Shown one piece after another: positions 41,527-48,624 of a stretch of DNA of 64,000 nucleotides. How positions within the stretch are numbered: position 1 is the stretch's first letter; every line of letters begins with the position of its first letter. A model generated the notes under the pieces. It did not search any database and was not told the DNA's origin. It saw only the letters and a list, made by a program, of their open reading frames with translations. The stretch is from CAVQWH01 sp963717595 (GTDB lineage: Bacteria > Patescibacteriota > Saccharimonadia > Saccharimonadales > Saccharimonadaceae), in the NCBI GenBank assembly GCA_963717595.1, contig CAVQWH010000002.1, positions 1 through 64,000 of the forward strand. The letters are read 5' to 3'. The translations under genes and the position numbers were made by a program.

Positions 41527-41566
41527 ATTTCTAACTACAAAGCTTTTACTTAAAAGCACTGTAGTT
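41527..41566. repeat. Palindromic hairpin between two alpha-CTD genes
   Basis: AACTACA and GCTTTT pair with AAAAGC and TGTAGTT around an ACTT loop. It sits between the terminator of the plus-strand gene and the end of the minus-strand gene and may act as a bidirectional 3' structure. Confidence 0.5.
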
Positions 41567-41570
41567 AAGT

Positions 41571-41581
41571 GACAGAGTAGT
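41571..41581 (+). repeat. Left inverted repeat TGACAGAGTAG of the second alpha-CTD cassette
   Basis: Exact reverse complement of CTACTCTGTCA at 42361-42371. The pair brackets the minus-strand alpha-CTD-like gene. It shares the core CAGAGTAG with the repeats at 21313 and 22229. Confidence 0.65.
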
Positions 41582-41638
41582 TTTATGTAGAAGGGCGCGT
41601 TAGACGGCGGGAAATCTCCCGCCGTCTGCGCAACGTCT

Positions 41639-42331
41639 TCAGCCTTCAAATTCCAGGTCTCTTCCTGCTAGAGCTTTTTTGATTTCGTCGAGCGTCTGCT
41701 CATTGATGCCGTTCTCTAGTAGCTCGGCTGGATTAAAGCTCGTCAGGTCACGAATAAATCCGATCCCCATTTTGTCGAGCACATTGTTAGTGCGCTCCGT
41801 TATGCCTAGCTCATCGATGGGCGCATTGAAGGGATATGAGATTCTCATGCCGTCTTCGTCACAGACGGCCGCGTTGCCAAAAGGAAGCTTGAATTTTTCA
41901 CTTATGACCTGAGTGAATTCCCAGCCATCTTCCAGCACGATGAGTTTAACCGCCTCCAGATCGATGGAAGGGTCAGCCTTATCTATGGCTTCAAGAAAGC
42001 CCCGGAAGACGAAGTCGGCAAACTCCTCTGAGCGCATGTATGGCTCGGTGGTGGCCTTAGTGAGATCCGGTTTTTCTTTCGTGATTTCCTTAAGGTCTTC
42101 CGTGTTGTATATACCCCAGGCGTTCTGGGGGGAACAGAACCACCACATCGGTACCTCTACATAGATGATGATGGGAGTTGCACCGAGCAAAACTCCTAGA
42201 AGAGGGTCTATGAGTCGACCCTTGACTCCACCTCTTACCTTATTGACGAAGATAACAACAGGCCGCTGAGCAATCATTGGGCTAATGCCTCCACAGTTGT
42301 AGTTTGGTTCCAGCTTGGTATAATCCACCAT
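41639..42331 (-). CDS. Second accessory protein with C-terminal alpha-CTD-like domain
   Basis: A 230-residue protein. Residues 171-230 form another RNA polymerase alpha-CTD-like module: PIDELGITERTNNVLDKMGI, GFIRDLTSFNPAELLENGIN, EQTLDEIKKALAGRDLEF, with the Arg and Asn of the DNA-contacting helix kept. Residues 1-165 form a different, possibly globular domain (VVIFVNKVRGG near the start, then a Trp-rich hydrophobic stretch IIIYVEVPMWWFCSP). The N-terminal part is unrelated by eye to that of the neighbour at 40.8 kb. It is convergent with that gene and flanked by 11-bp inverted repeats. Confidence 0.78.
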   Translation of the reverse strand: MVDYTKLEPNYNCGGISPMIAQRPVVIFVNKVRGGVKGRLIDPLLGVLLGATPIIIYVEVPMWWFCSPQNAWGIYNTEDLKEITKEKPDLTKATTEPYMRSEEFADFVFRGFLEAIDKADPSIDLEAVKLIVLEDGWEFTQVISEKFKLPFGNAAVCDEDGMRISYPFNAPIDELGITERTNNVLDKMGIGFIRDLTSFNPAELLENGINEQTLDEIKKALAGRDLEFEG

Positions 42332-42360
42332 TCACACAAAGCTGCAACCAAACAACTTTT

Positions 42361-42371
42361 TCTACTCTGTC
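42361..42371 (-). repeat. Right inverted repeat CTACTCTGTCA of the second alpha-CTD cassette
   Basis: Reverse complement of 41571-41581. It lies about 30 bases before the start codon of the minus-strand gene, so it is in or near its promoter/leader. Confidence 0.65.
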
Positions 42372-42553
42372 AAAATACAATTTTAGGAGCAATAACCAGC
42401 TCAACCAAAATATTTTAATATAATAACATTAAATATAATTTATTGCAAAAATTATCACTGAAGTTTTGTTTATACACCGCACAACCATTTGCTTAAGTAA
42501 GACTTAAATTATAAAATATAAATTAGTTAATGGGTGGTTAAAGTATTTAAATT
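42372..42553. other. AT-rich intergenic region
   Basis: About 180 bases with no gene. It must hold the promoters of the minus-strand alpha-CTD gene and the plus-strand HD gene, but no unambiguous -35/-10 pair stands out. Confidence 0.4.
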
Positions 42554-43537
42554 ATGGCAAGACGAACTTACGATCACGAACCGCCGAAAGATAAAGAGCC
42601 TGATTATCGGGCAGATATTGCTGAGATTGCTGAAGAATTTGAAGTTGAATTGCCCGAAAAGGCGATTGGTGTTGCTGTTGAATTACTTAGGCAAGTCTAT
42701 GAAAAATACAGCGATCCTGAGTCTGAAACTTACAACCCTTACCACAACTACAAACACACCATGGATGTCATCAGACGAAGCTTTCGCTTGTGGCAGCTTA
42801 TGGGTGAGGAGCTTGAAGGCGAGGTTAACGAGGAAGGGTACAAGATTGATGACGAAGGCTACGAGCTTTTGCTTATAGCTGCTGCTGGCCACGACGTGGT
42901 AGTAGGTAGCAAAAATCAAGAGCTTGGTTATGACGAGCAAGAAAGCGCTAAGATTACCGCTCATCGTATGCAACAAGCGGGCTATAGCGAAGAGCAAATC
43001 AAGAGAGTTTGTGACGCCATTTTGGCTACGACCGTGGAGCGCGATGAAGAGGGTAACATCACCCAAAGCTTCATTCGCCAAGGCACTAAAGATCCACTTA
43101 AACTTGCTCTTGCAACAGCAGATATTAATGGCACCACTATGGAAGGTATACCGACTTTGGTGGATAATGCCAGCAGGCTATATGCCGAGATAATAAAAGT
43201 AAAGGTTGAAGATCTTAAGCATCATAGCGAAGGGCTTTCTACTTTCTTATTAACACAAGCCCAGTTTGTAAGCGGCAGACTTAAAGCCCTAAAGGGCGAT
43301 AGACTGCATTATTTTGATAAGGATACAGAAGCAAAACTTGAAAAGGCTTACGAACGCGAATTTACCGGAGCCAGTCGCGACGTTATTAGCTTGGCTAAAA
43401 CTTTGTCTAGCTTTCCGGAAATGACGAAGATGGTGGTTGAAGGAACGCTTTCAAAAGTGATGTCCGGCATTGGCTCGACAGCACTTGGAACAATAGAGTC
43501 TTTATCTAAAGCTTTCCACCGTAAAAAAGACCGCTAA
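42554..43537 (+). CDS. HD-domain phosphohydrolase
   Basis: A 327-residue protein of the HD/PDEase superfamily of metal-dependent phosphohydrolases. NPYHNYKHTMDVIRR (residues 61-75) and AAAGHDVVVG (residues 109-118) supply the His and His-Asp ligands in the order seen in 3',5'-cyclic nucleotide phosphodiesterases and related enzymes. The C-terminal 80 residues are an amphipathic extension. The substrate is unknown. A small PGPGW membrane protein follows after 18 bases. Confidence 0.8.
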   Translation: MARRTYDHEPPKDKEPDYRADIAEIAEEFEVELPEKAIGVAVELLRQVYEKYSDPESETYNPYHNYKHTMDVIRRSFRLWQLMGEELEGEVNEEGYKIDDEGYELLLIAAAGHDVVVGSKNQELGYDEQESAKITAHRMQQAGYSEEQIKRVCDAILATTVERDEEGNITQSFIRQGTKDPLKLALATADINGTTMEGIPTLVDNASRLYAEIIKVKVEDLKHHSEGLSTFLLTQAQFVSGRLKALKGDRLHYFDKDTEAKLEKAYEREFTGASRDVISLAKTLSSFPEMTKMVVEGTLSKVMSGIGSTALGTIESLSKAFHRKKDR

Positions 43538-43555
43538 AACTGCTAAAATAGTTTT

Positions 43556-43915
43556 ATGGCTAAAGTTCATAAAGCTATCAGAAAACCTATTATTGGTGTA
43601 GCTGGCGGTGTGGTTTTAATCGCAGGGATTATCATGATTCCTTACCCTGGCCCTGGCTGGCTGGTAGTTTTTGCAGGTTTAGCTATCTTGGCTACGGAAT
43701 TCAAGTGGGCTAGAGATGTGCTAGACAAAGCAAAAGGACTTTATGACACCTGGCAGGAATGGCTTAAACGTCAAAGCCTTGCAGTACAAGCTTTGTTTTT
43801 TGTTCTCACAGCTTTAGTAGTGCTAATAACTTTGTGGCTTCTAAACGTCTTTGGTATTATTGGATCGTTTTTGCACTTAAGCTTTTCGTGGCTAAAGTCA
43901 CCGTTTTTTGGCTAG
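43556..43915 (+). CDS. PGPGW-family transmembrane protein
   Basis: A 119-residue membrane protein with the family motif in IPYPGPGWLVVFAGLAILATEF, a charged helix, and a second hydrophobic hairpin (ALFFVLTALVVLITLWLLNVFG). Function unknown. TGCTAAAAT ends six bases before the ATG, so the transcript is predicted to be leaderless. It overlaps the end of ilvE on the other strand by four bases. Confidence 0.88.
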   Translation: MAKVHKAIRKPIIGVAGGVVLIAGIIMIPYPGPGWLVVFAGLAILATEFKWARDVLDKAKGLYDTWQEWLKRQSLAVQALFFVLTALVVLITLWLLNVFGIIGSFLHLSFSWLKSPFFG

Positions 43916-44835
43916 GCTTTTTTAGCTGGTAAGACAACGCTCCAGTCGGTGTACTTCGGCTCTTTGCCGGCTACTATTTTTTTGTATAAAGAAGCTAATT
44001 TATTAGTAACAGGGCCGTTTTCTGGAAGTTTATATTGTTCAATCTGCTTTACTGGGGTAATTCGTGCTGCGGTGCCGGTTAGAAAAACTTCATCAGCAAT
44101 CAATAGCTCTGATCTGTCTACAGCGCGCTCAATTACTTCTATTCCTAAATCTTTAGCAACTTGAATTACGCTGCGCCTAGTGACGCCTTCTAGAATCTCT
44201 TGGCTTACGTCTGGTGTGATTAGTGCGCCATCACGGAGCATAAAAACGTTCATAGCGCTTGCTTCGGCTACTTTGCCGGCGCTATTAAGTAGCAGAGCTT
44301 CGTCAAAACCACGGTTATGAGCCTCGGTTTTTGCAAGAGCCGAAGACACATAAGAACCTGAGATTTTTCCTCGTAGAGGCAGACTTCTATCTTCACCCTG
44401 CACCCAAGAAGAAAAGCAGCATTTAATTCCATCAGCGTTTAAGTAGTCACCCATATCTAGGCCGTAAATCAAGAAATCGTATTCAACGTCATAAAGACGA
44501 GGTGAAACCCCTAAGTCAGACACATAAACTAGTGGCCGTAGATAGTAAGGTTTTGTACCGTTGTTAGCGGCTATAAATTCTTTAATAGCTTTTAGTATTT
44601 GATCTGGTGATAAATCATAGCCTAATATTTTTGCACTGGAGCTAAGGCGCTTTGCATGTACGTCTGGGCGAAATAAGCGAACTTGGCCTTTGTTATTTTT
44701 ATCCACTTCAACGCGCATACCAGCAAAAGCAGCCGTACCGTAATGCAAGGCTTGGGTAGCTATGGAAACTTGGGCTTTGTCAAAATCAACTATAGCGCCT
44801 TTAAAGTAGGCTTTTGGCAAGAAAATATTATTCAT
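43912..44835 (-). CDS. ilvE: Branched-chain amino acid aminotransferase
   Basis: A 307-residue class IV PLP-dependent aminotransferase that interconverts Leu/Ile/Val and their keto acids. The PLP lysine is expected in LRGKISGSYVSSALAKTEA, followed by the GFDEALLLNSAGKVAEASAMN signature and the phosphate-binding TGTAARITPV. TATAAT lies four bases before ATG 44835 on the minus strand. With no branched-chain pathway nearby, a catabolic or salvage role is likely. Confidence 0.93.
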   Translation of the reverse strand: MNNIFLPKAYFKGAIVDFDKAQVSIATQALHYGTAAFAGMRVEVDKNNKGQVRLFRPDVHAKRLSSSAKILGYDLSPDQILKAIKEFIAANNGTKPYYLRPLVYVSDLGVSPRLYDVEYDFLIYGLDMGDYLNADGIKCCFSSWVQGEDRSLPLRGKISGSYVSSALAKTEAHNRGFDEALLLNSAGKVAEASAMNVFMLRDGALITPDVSQEILEGVTRRSVIQVAKDLGIEVIERAVDRSELLIADEVFLTGTAARITPVKQIEQYKLPENGPVTNKLASLYKKIVAGKEPKYTDWSVVLPAKKA

Positions 44836-44878
44836 GACTATTATAATCTCTCATTTATACGGTTTCGTAAAGTAAATC

Positions 44879-44915
44879 GGGGTAGACAGGGTGGCCGAAG
44901 CCCCCTATCTACCCC
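44879..44915 (-). terminator. Hairpin terminator of the 68-aa cassette gene
   Basis: GGGGTAGA pairs perfectly with TCTACCCC, with an inner GGG/CCC helix around GGCTTCGGCC. It lies between the small minus-strand gene and ilvE, insulating the two. Confidence 0.7.
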
Positions 44916-44932
44916 TATCCCCCTGAAAGCCT

Positions 44933-45139
44933 TTATGCCGGCCGGTGGTCGAACATGTACTTACGGGCCGCTGCTGAGTCTGGGCCGTCGCCACGTAGGT
45001 TTACTAGCGTAGCGCTGGCAAATGCTCCATTGGTGATGGAGCACGGCCTGATATCGACCTCTGCATCTACTAGACTGTCCGAGCCGTTGCCGAAGTAATC
45101 CAGCACCTGCACTTCGTTGATTGACGCTGCTGAAGCCAT
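44933..45139 (-). CDS. Hypothetical small protein (accessory cassette)
   Basis: A 68-residue protein starting MASAASINEVQVLDYFGNGS, acidic and probably beta-rich (SLVDAEVDIRPCSITNGAFA). ATG 45139 is chosen because AAAAGGAGG lies just upstream; the frame extends further but without a ribosome site. The AAAAGGAGGCTG sequence before the start is the same as at 40785. Function unknown. Confidence 0.65.
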   Translation of the reverse strand: MASAASINEVQVLDYFGNGSDSLVDAEVDIRPCSITNGAFASATLVNLRGDGPDSAAARKYMFDHRPA

Positions 45140-45178
45140 GCCCAGCCTCCTTTTTGTAGGGTTGTGCAAATAAAAACT

Positions 45179-45194
45179 GCTCCTTGCTAGGAGC
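45179..45194 (-). promoter_or_regulatory. Leader hairpin of the 68-aa gene
   Basis: GCTCCT-TGCT-AGGAGC, a perfect 6-bp stem about 40 bases before the start of the minus-strand gene. The stem contains an AGGAGC that could mimic or compete with the ribosome site. Confidence 0.4.
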
Positions 45195-45327
45195 GGCTTC
45201 CTTGAGTGTTCTGTAAGTCTTTTATTACTACTTCACCGACACTAAGAACCCGCTCTGCCGAGGCAGAATTAGGCCTAGAATCTTTGAAATAGCACTAGAA
45301 TGCTTTGAACTACTCATTGCGATTTCA

Positions 45328-45356
45328 ATCCTACCCCAATTATTGCCATGTGTCAA
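45328..45356 (-). promoter_or_regulatory. Sigma70-type promoter of the 68-aa gene
   Basis: Minus strand TTGACA (45356-45351), 17 bases, TAGGAT (45333-45328). The leader would be about 180 bases. It is back to back with the plus-strand promoter at 45366. Confidence 0.6.
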
Positions 45357-45365
45357 ATCTTGCCA

Positions 45366-45393
45366 TTGACTATTTAACAGATGAGACTATAAT
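45366..45393 (+). promoter_or_regulatory. Sigma70-type promoter of the winged-helix-like gene
   Basis: TTGACT, 16 bases, TATAAT, about 110 bases before the GTG at 45503. The -35 elements of the divergent promoters are only nine bases apart, so the two cassettes could be co-regulated. Confidence 0.7.
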
Positions 45394-45502
45394 GTTGTTT
45401 GCTGGAAGTTATGTGTTAAAAGACTTTTAGGGAAGGGGCTAGGGTGCTTCTTCTCGACTTATAGTTAACGGCCAGTTTAACAATTTGGAGGTGAGGAGAG
45501 AG

Positions 45503-45805
45503 GTGTCCGCTGCATTAGCAGAACCTTCCGTGCAAAAGGGGTCAACGCCGCCTGCCGAGTGGGATCGGGAGGCATTCCAGAAGCAAGTTCTGGAAGCTTT
45601 CAAAAGCGTTGGCTCAGTCGTTCGCGGCAACAGCATTCGTGAGGTGGGAGATAACCTCAAACTTCAGGAGTTTTCTGTTCGCCGCATCAAGAGTGCCTTG
45701 TGGCATCTGACGAGATCGGGTGCGCTACCCGACAATGTCGCCCCAGGCAGCTACCCGTCAGACGACAACTTCTACATACACTGCTACCGGGTAACCTCCG
45801 GCTGA
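45503..45805 (+). CDS. Small winged-helix-like protein (accessory cassette)
   Basis: About 100 residues from GTG 45503, chosen because GGAGGTGAGG lies directly upstream; the TTG at 45485 is not needed. A helix-turn-helix-like region is predicted in SIREVGDNLKLQEFSVRRIK followed by SALWHLTRSGALPDNVAPG, where the Ser-rich turn and closing wing fit a small winged helix. It may be a DNA-binding regulator. The fold is a guess from pattern, not a recognised family. A structured RNA candidate follows the stop. Confidence 0.65.
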   Translation: MSAALAEPSVQKGSTPPAEWDREAFQKQVLEAFKSVGSVVRGNSIREVGDNLKLQEFSVRRIKSALWHLTRSGALPDNVAPGSYPSDDNFYIHCYRVTSG

Positions 45806-45818
45806 AGCAGGCACACGT

Positions 45819-45917
45819 GCAGAGGTCAAAACGTGCTAGGCTCGGTTATCCTGAGCTTAGGCGTTGCGCTCTTGCTGGCACGGGCCAAAAGCCTGTTCTG
45901 GCAAGAGCGCCCTCTGC
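45819..45917 (+). ncRNA. Candidate three-way-junction structured RNA
   Basis: Three strong helices are visible. P1 is GCAGAGG (45819-45825) with CCTCTGC (45911-45917). P2 is CTAGGCTC (45836-45843) with GAGCTTAG (45853-45860), one G-T pair. P3 is GCGCTCTTGC (45866-45875) with GCAAGAGCGC (45901-45910), capped by GGC-CAAAA-GCC. Helices P2 and P3 nest inside P1 without conflict. It begins 14 bases after the stop of the winged-helix-like gene, so it could be an independent small RNA or that gene's 3' structure. It does not resemble SRP RNA, 6S RNA or tRNA. Confidence 0.5.
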
Positions 45918-45946
45918 TCCCCGCATTTCCTCCAAATTTTCTACAA

Positions 45947-46630
45947 CTACCCCGGCAATTTTTGGCCGGGGCATTTATTTAGAATATTTACCATGGCGTT
46001 ATATTCAGTCAACGTTACCCATAAAGAATACTTGTCTTTAACTGCAATTTGCCTGGCAACGTATTGGCAGAGAAAAGCTTTATATGGCGGTAGCCAAGTA
46101 GCTGCATCGCCGTCGCTTTTTTCTTCGTTGGCCGGGCCATCTACGGCTAGCAGCTCCAAAGGATCGTTGGCCAGCTTATGGCGCTCTTCATAAGGTAAGT
46201 TTTGTGCGCCTGTTTGCCAAGCATCACCGAGCGCTACTACGTGGTCAATCTGCACCGCGGTGCTGGTACCCTGGCCTCGTTGGAAATCAATTGTCTTGCC
46301 AGTGTAAGGGTCGTTCAAAATGCCAGATTTAACTTCACAAGTTTTTGGTTCGTATATTACATTTTTAAGATCACGGGCTAAGATTCTGTCGCGAACGTTG
46401 CAACTACCGCTACTATCCCAGCCATTACTAAATTGTTCTCGTTTGTAATTGGTTTTCGGCGCCCGTCCTTTTATAGGTAATTTCTTAAGAGCCACGATGG
46501 CGGCAGATTTAATCTTAGCTGCGACGGGCTGGTTAGTTTTTTGAGTGCTAACGTTTGTGTAAAAAACACTAAAAATCACCAAGAAGGCGATAATCAGCAC
46601 ATTAGTAAAACGCTTTTTACGCGTAGCCAT
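45947..46630 (-). CDS. Secreted HNH-type nuclease (DUF1524/GmrSD-like)
   Basis: About 227 residues with an N-terminal signal or anchor (LIIAFLVIFSVFYTNV) and a beta-beta-alpha metal nuclease domain: RDRILARDLKNV, then TAVQIDHVVALGDAWQTGA, the family hallmark with the catalytic His, and LANDPLELLAVDG. Such proteins are exported HNH nucleases. In a presumed host-dependent bacterium, degrading external DNA for nucleotides is plausible. ATG 46630 (MATRKK) is preferred to 46642. The C-terminus GQKLPG is encoded inside the terminator hairpin. Confidence 0.85.
   Translation of the reverse strand: MATRKKRFTNVLIIAFLVIFSVFYTNVSTQKTNQPVAAKIKSAAIVALKKLPIKGRAPKTNYKREQFSNGWDSSGSCNVRDRILARDLKNVIYEPKTCEVKSGILNDPYTGKTIDFQRGQGTSTAVQIDHVVALGDAWQTGAQNLPYEERHKLANDPLELLAVDGPANEEKSDGDAATWLPPYKAFLCQYVARQIAVKDKYSLWVTLTEYNAMVNILNKCPGQKLPG
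45949..45972. terminator. Bidirectional terminator
   Basis: CCCCGGC-CAATTTTTG-GCCGGGG-type hairpin between the plus-strand cassette and the end of the minus-strand HNH gene, with T-rich flanks. It overlaps the stop region of the HNH gene. Confidence 0.65.
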
Positions 46631-46651
46631 GTTTTTAAGCATAACAAATTT

Positions 46652-46721
46652 AAAAAGCCGGCAGTTAGTCTGCCGGCTACGAACCGTTTTCTCCCCTGGC
46701 CGTCATCTTTGGCCAGGGGCC
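46652..46721 (-). terminator. Two tandem hairpins between the HNH gene and the next minus-strand gene
   Basis: AGCCGGCAG-TTAGT-CTGCCGGCT and CCCCTGGCC-GTCATCTTT-GGCCAGGGG, both perfect or nearly so. They end the transcript of the upstream 203-residue membrane protein gene before the HNH gene. Confidence 0.75.
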
Positions 46722-46734
46722 TGCGTTTGACCCG

Positions 46735-47346
46735 TCATCCCAATATCTTGTTGTAGTCCTGAGGAGTCAGCGTGATCTTGACTGATTCAATCACATTGCT
46801 TGGCTGCAGGAATTCTCCTAGCTTGCCATTTCGTTTTAAGTGCTGGAACCAGCTATTCTCTTGCAGAGGCTTAGTGTTTCCAGCAAGGAATATCCAGTTA
46901 AAATGAACTCCACTATATCGATCTGCTCTATGGCCATAGCCATTTATCGATATTTCAATCGTCTCTGGAGCGTTTCTCCGTTGTAAGAAAACGATTTTGC
47001 TCATAGGTAACTCCAGGATGTAGCTCTTTGGTCCGTTATGGAAAGCTACACTAAGTGAAGAGGCGGGCTGCAGGCTCACGCTTGCTGATGCTGAGAAAAA
47101 CCCAGCCGAAGCTTCAGCTTCGCCACTTGATCCTGCAATTCGTTCACCGAGCTGCAGGGGGTACTTTTTACCTGATTCCAGCCCAAAAGCCTCTTTGGCT
47201 ATTTCTGAGCTTGAGAAATACCGATAGTTCATGGGGTGGCTGGCAATTAGTAGGCTAAGCAGTACTACAATTGCGTATATAACTGCACAAACCACGATGA
47301 CACAAAAACCACCGATGAGGAGGCTATCCCAATCTTCAGACATCAT
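46735..47346 (-). CDS. Hypothetical membrane protein (accessory cassette)
   Basis: A 203-residue protein with an N-terminal transmembrane helix (about residues 10-35, GGFCVIVVCAVIYAIVVLLS) and a beta-rich domain with many Ser/Ala (GEAEASAGFFSASASVSLQPA). Start codons at 47346 and 47343 are both possible. It has its own hairpin terminators. No family recognised. Confidence 0.65.
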   Translation of the reverse strand: MMSEDWDSLLIGGFCVIVVCAVIYAIVVLLSLLIASHPMNYRYFSSSEIAKEAFGLESGKKYPLQLGERIAGSSGEAEASAGFFSASASVSLQPASSLSVAFHNGPKSYILELPMSKIVFLQRRNAPETIEISINGYGHRADRYSGVHFNWIFLAGNTKPLQENSWFQHLKRNGKLGEFLQPSNVIESVKITLTPQDYNKILG

Positions 47347-47437
47347 TTCACCAATCCTTTACTAAAACGTACGATTCGTATGCCAAAGTTTATACTAAAA
47401 CGCTCTGTATTGCAAGGATAAGCCTTTTATTATATTG

Positions 47438-48588
47438 CTAAGTTTCTATCTCATCCGGCAGAAAGCTTTTGCCTTTGGGGTATTTTTCATATCCTTTGCC
47501 GTAGCCTAAATCTTTCATGAGTTTGGTAGGTGCATTGCGAAGATGCATGGGCACGGTAGCTTCAGGGTAAGCGGCAGCTAGTTTTTGAGCTTCGTGCATG
47601 GAGTCGGTAACTTGGCGTGATTTTTTGCTTTTTGCCAGAGCGCTGGCACAGTGGAAGAGGTTGTATTGGCATTCTGGCATGCCGATGCGCTCAACAGCCT
47701 GAAAAGTGGCTACAGCCATACCTAAAGCGCCATTACCGGCTAGGCCGATGTCCTCGCTTGCAAATATCACCATGCGCCGGGCAATGAATTTAGGATCTTC
47801 GCCAGCTTGTAGCATGCGGGCCAGGTAATAAAGTGCTGCTCTTTCATCGCTTCCGCGCATGCTTTTTATGAATGCTGAAATGACATTATAGTGCATGTCG
47901 CCCTTTTTGTCGTAGCCCGGAATGCGCTTTTGAGCCGCAGTTTTTACGGTTTCTACGGAAACCTTTTTAGCCAGCTGCAAGGCAACTTCCAGATTTCCTA
48001 AAGCTAGTCTAGCGTCACCACCAGAAAGTTCAGCTAAGTAATCTAGAGCTGCTTTATTAACGCGGCTTGTAGCTTTTTCTAGCTTAAGGGCGCGCTTTAA
48101 AATAGATATGATTTCATCTTTGCTTAAAGGCTCTAAAACTAAAACGCGTGAGCGGCTAAGCAAAGGAGTGATAACTTCAAAGCTCGGGTTTTCGGTTGTT
48201 GCGCCGATTAAGGTAATAAGGCCGCTTTCAACGTGCGGTAAAAAGGCATCTTGCTGGGCTTTGTTAAACCGATGGATTTCATCTACAAAAAGCATGGTGC
48301 GTTGTTTTAAGTTCCAGTTTTGCTTAGCACGTTCGACCACCTTTAGCACGTCCTTCTTGCCAGCTGTAACAGCGCTAAGTTCAATAAAGTCGGCGTCAAG
48401 CTCGTTAGCTATGATACGGGCTAAAGTTGTTTTACCGGTACCCGGCGGCCCCCATAAAATCAGGCTGGTCAGTTGTTTGTTTTGAACTATTTGCCTAAGC
48501 AAGCCCTTTTCGCCCACGATATGAGTCTGACCCATGACTTCCTCAAGAGTCTGGGCCGGATTTTCTCAGCAAGCGGTTGGTTTGGCAT
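47438..48588 (-). CDS. rarA: Replication-associated recombination protein RarA, frameshifted near the start
   Basis: RarA/MgsA, about 383 codons, a AAA+ clamp-loader-like ATPase acting at stalled forks. Walker A is WGPPGTGKTTLA, Walker B LFVDEIHRFN, sensor 1 IGATTENPSF; the C-terminal part has YYLARMLQAGEDP. The open frame from 48535 lacks the usual start. Upstream, ATG 48588 reads MPNQPLAEKIRP and then needs one inserted base near 48552 to join TLEEVMGQTHIVGE, a typical RarA sequence, so one base is probably missing. TATAAT ends six bases before ATG 48588. Confidence 0.92.
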
Positions 48589-48624
48589 ATAGATATTATA
48601 GCGTGCTATACTAAGTTTACAGTT

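Noticed and set aside
44875..45341. Inverted repeat AATCGGGGTAG / CTACCCCAATT as cassette ends
   Set aside because: One mismatch; the left copy is part of a terminator hairpin and the right copy lies inside a promoter spacer, so the match may be coincidental.
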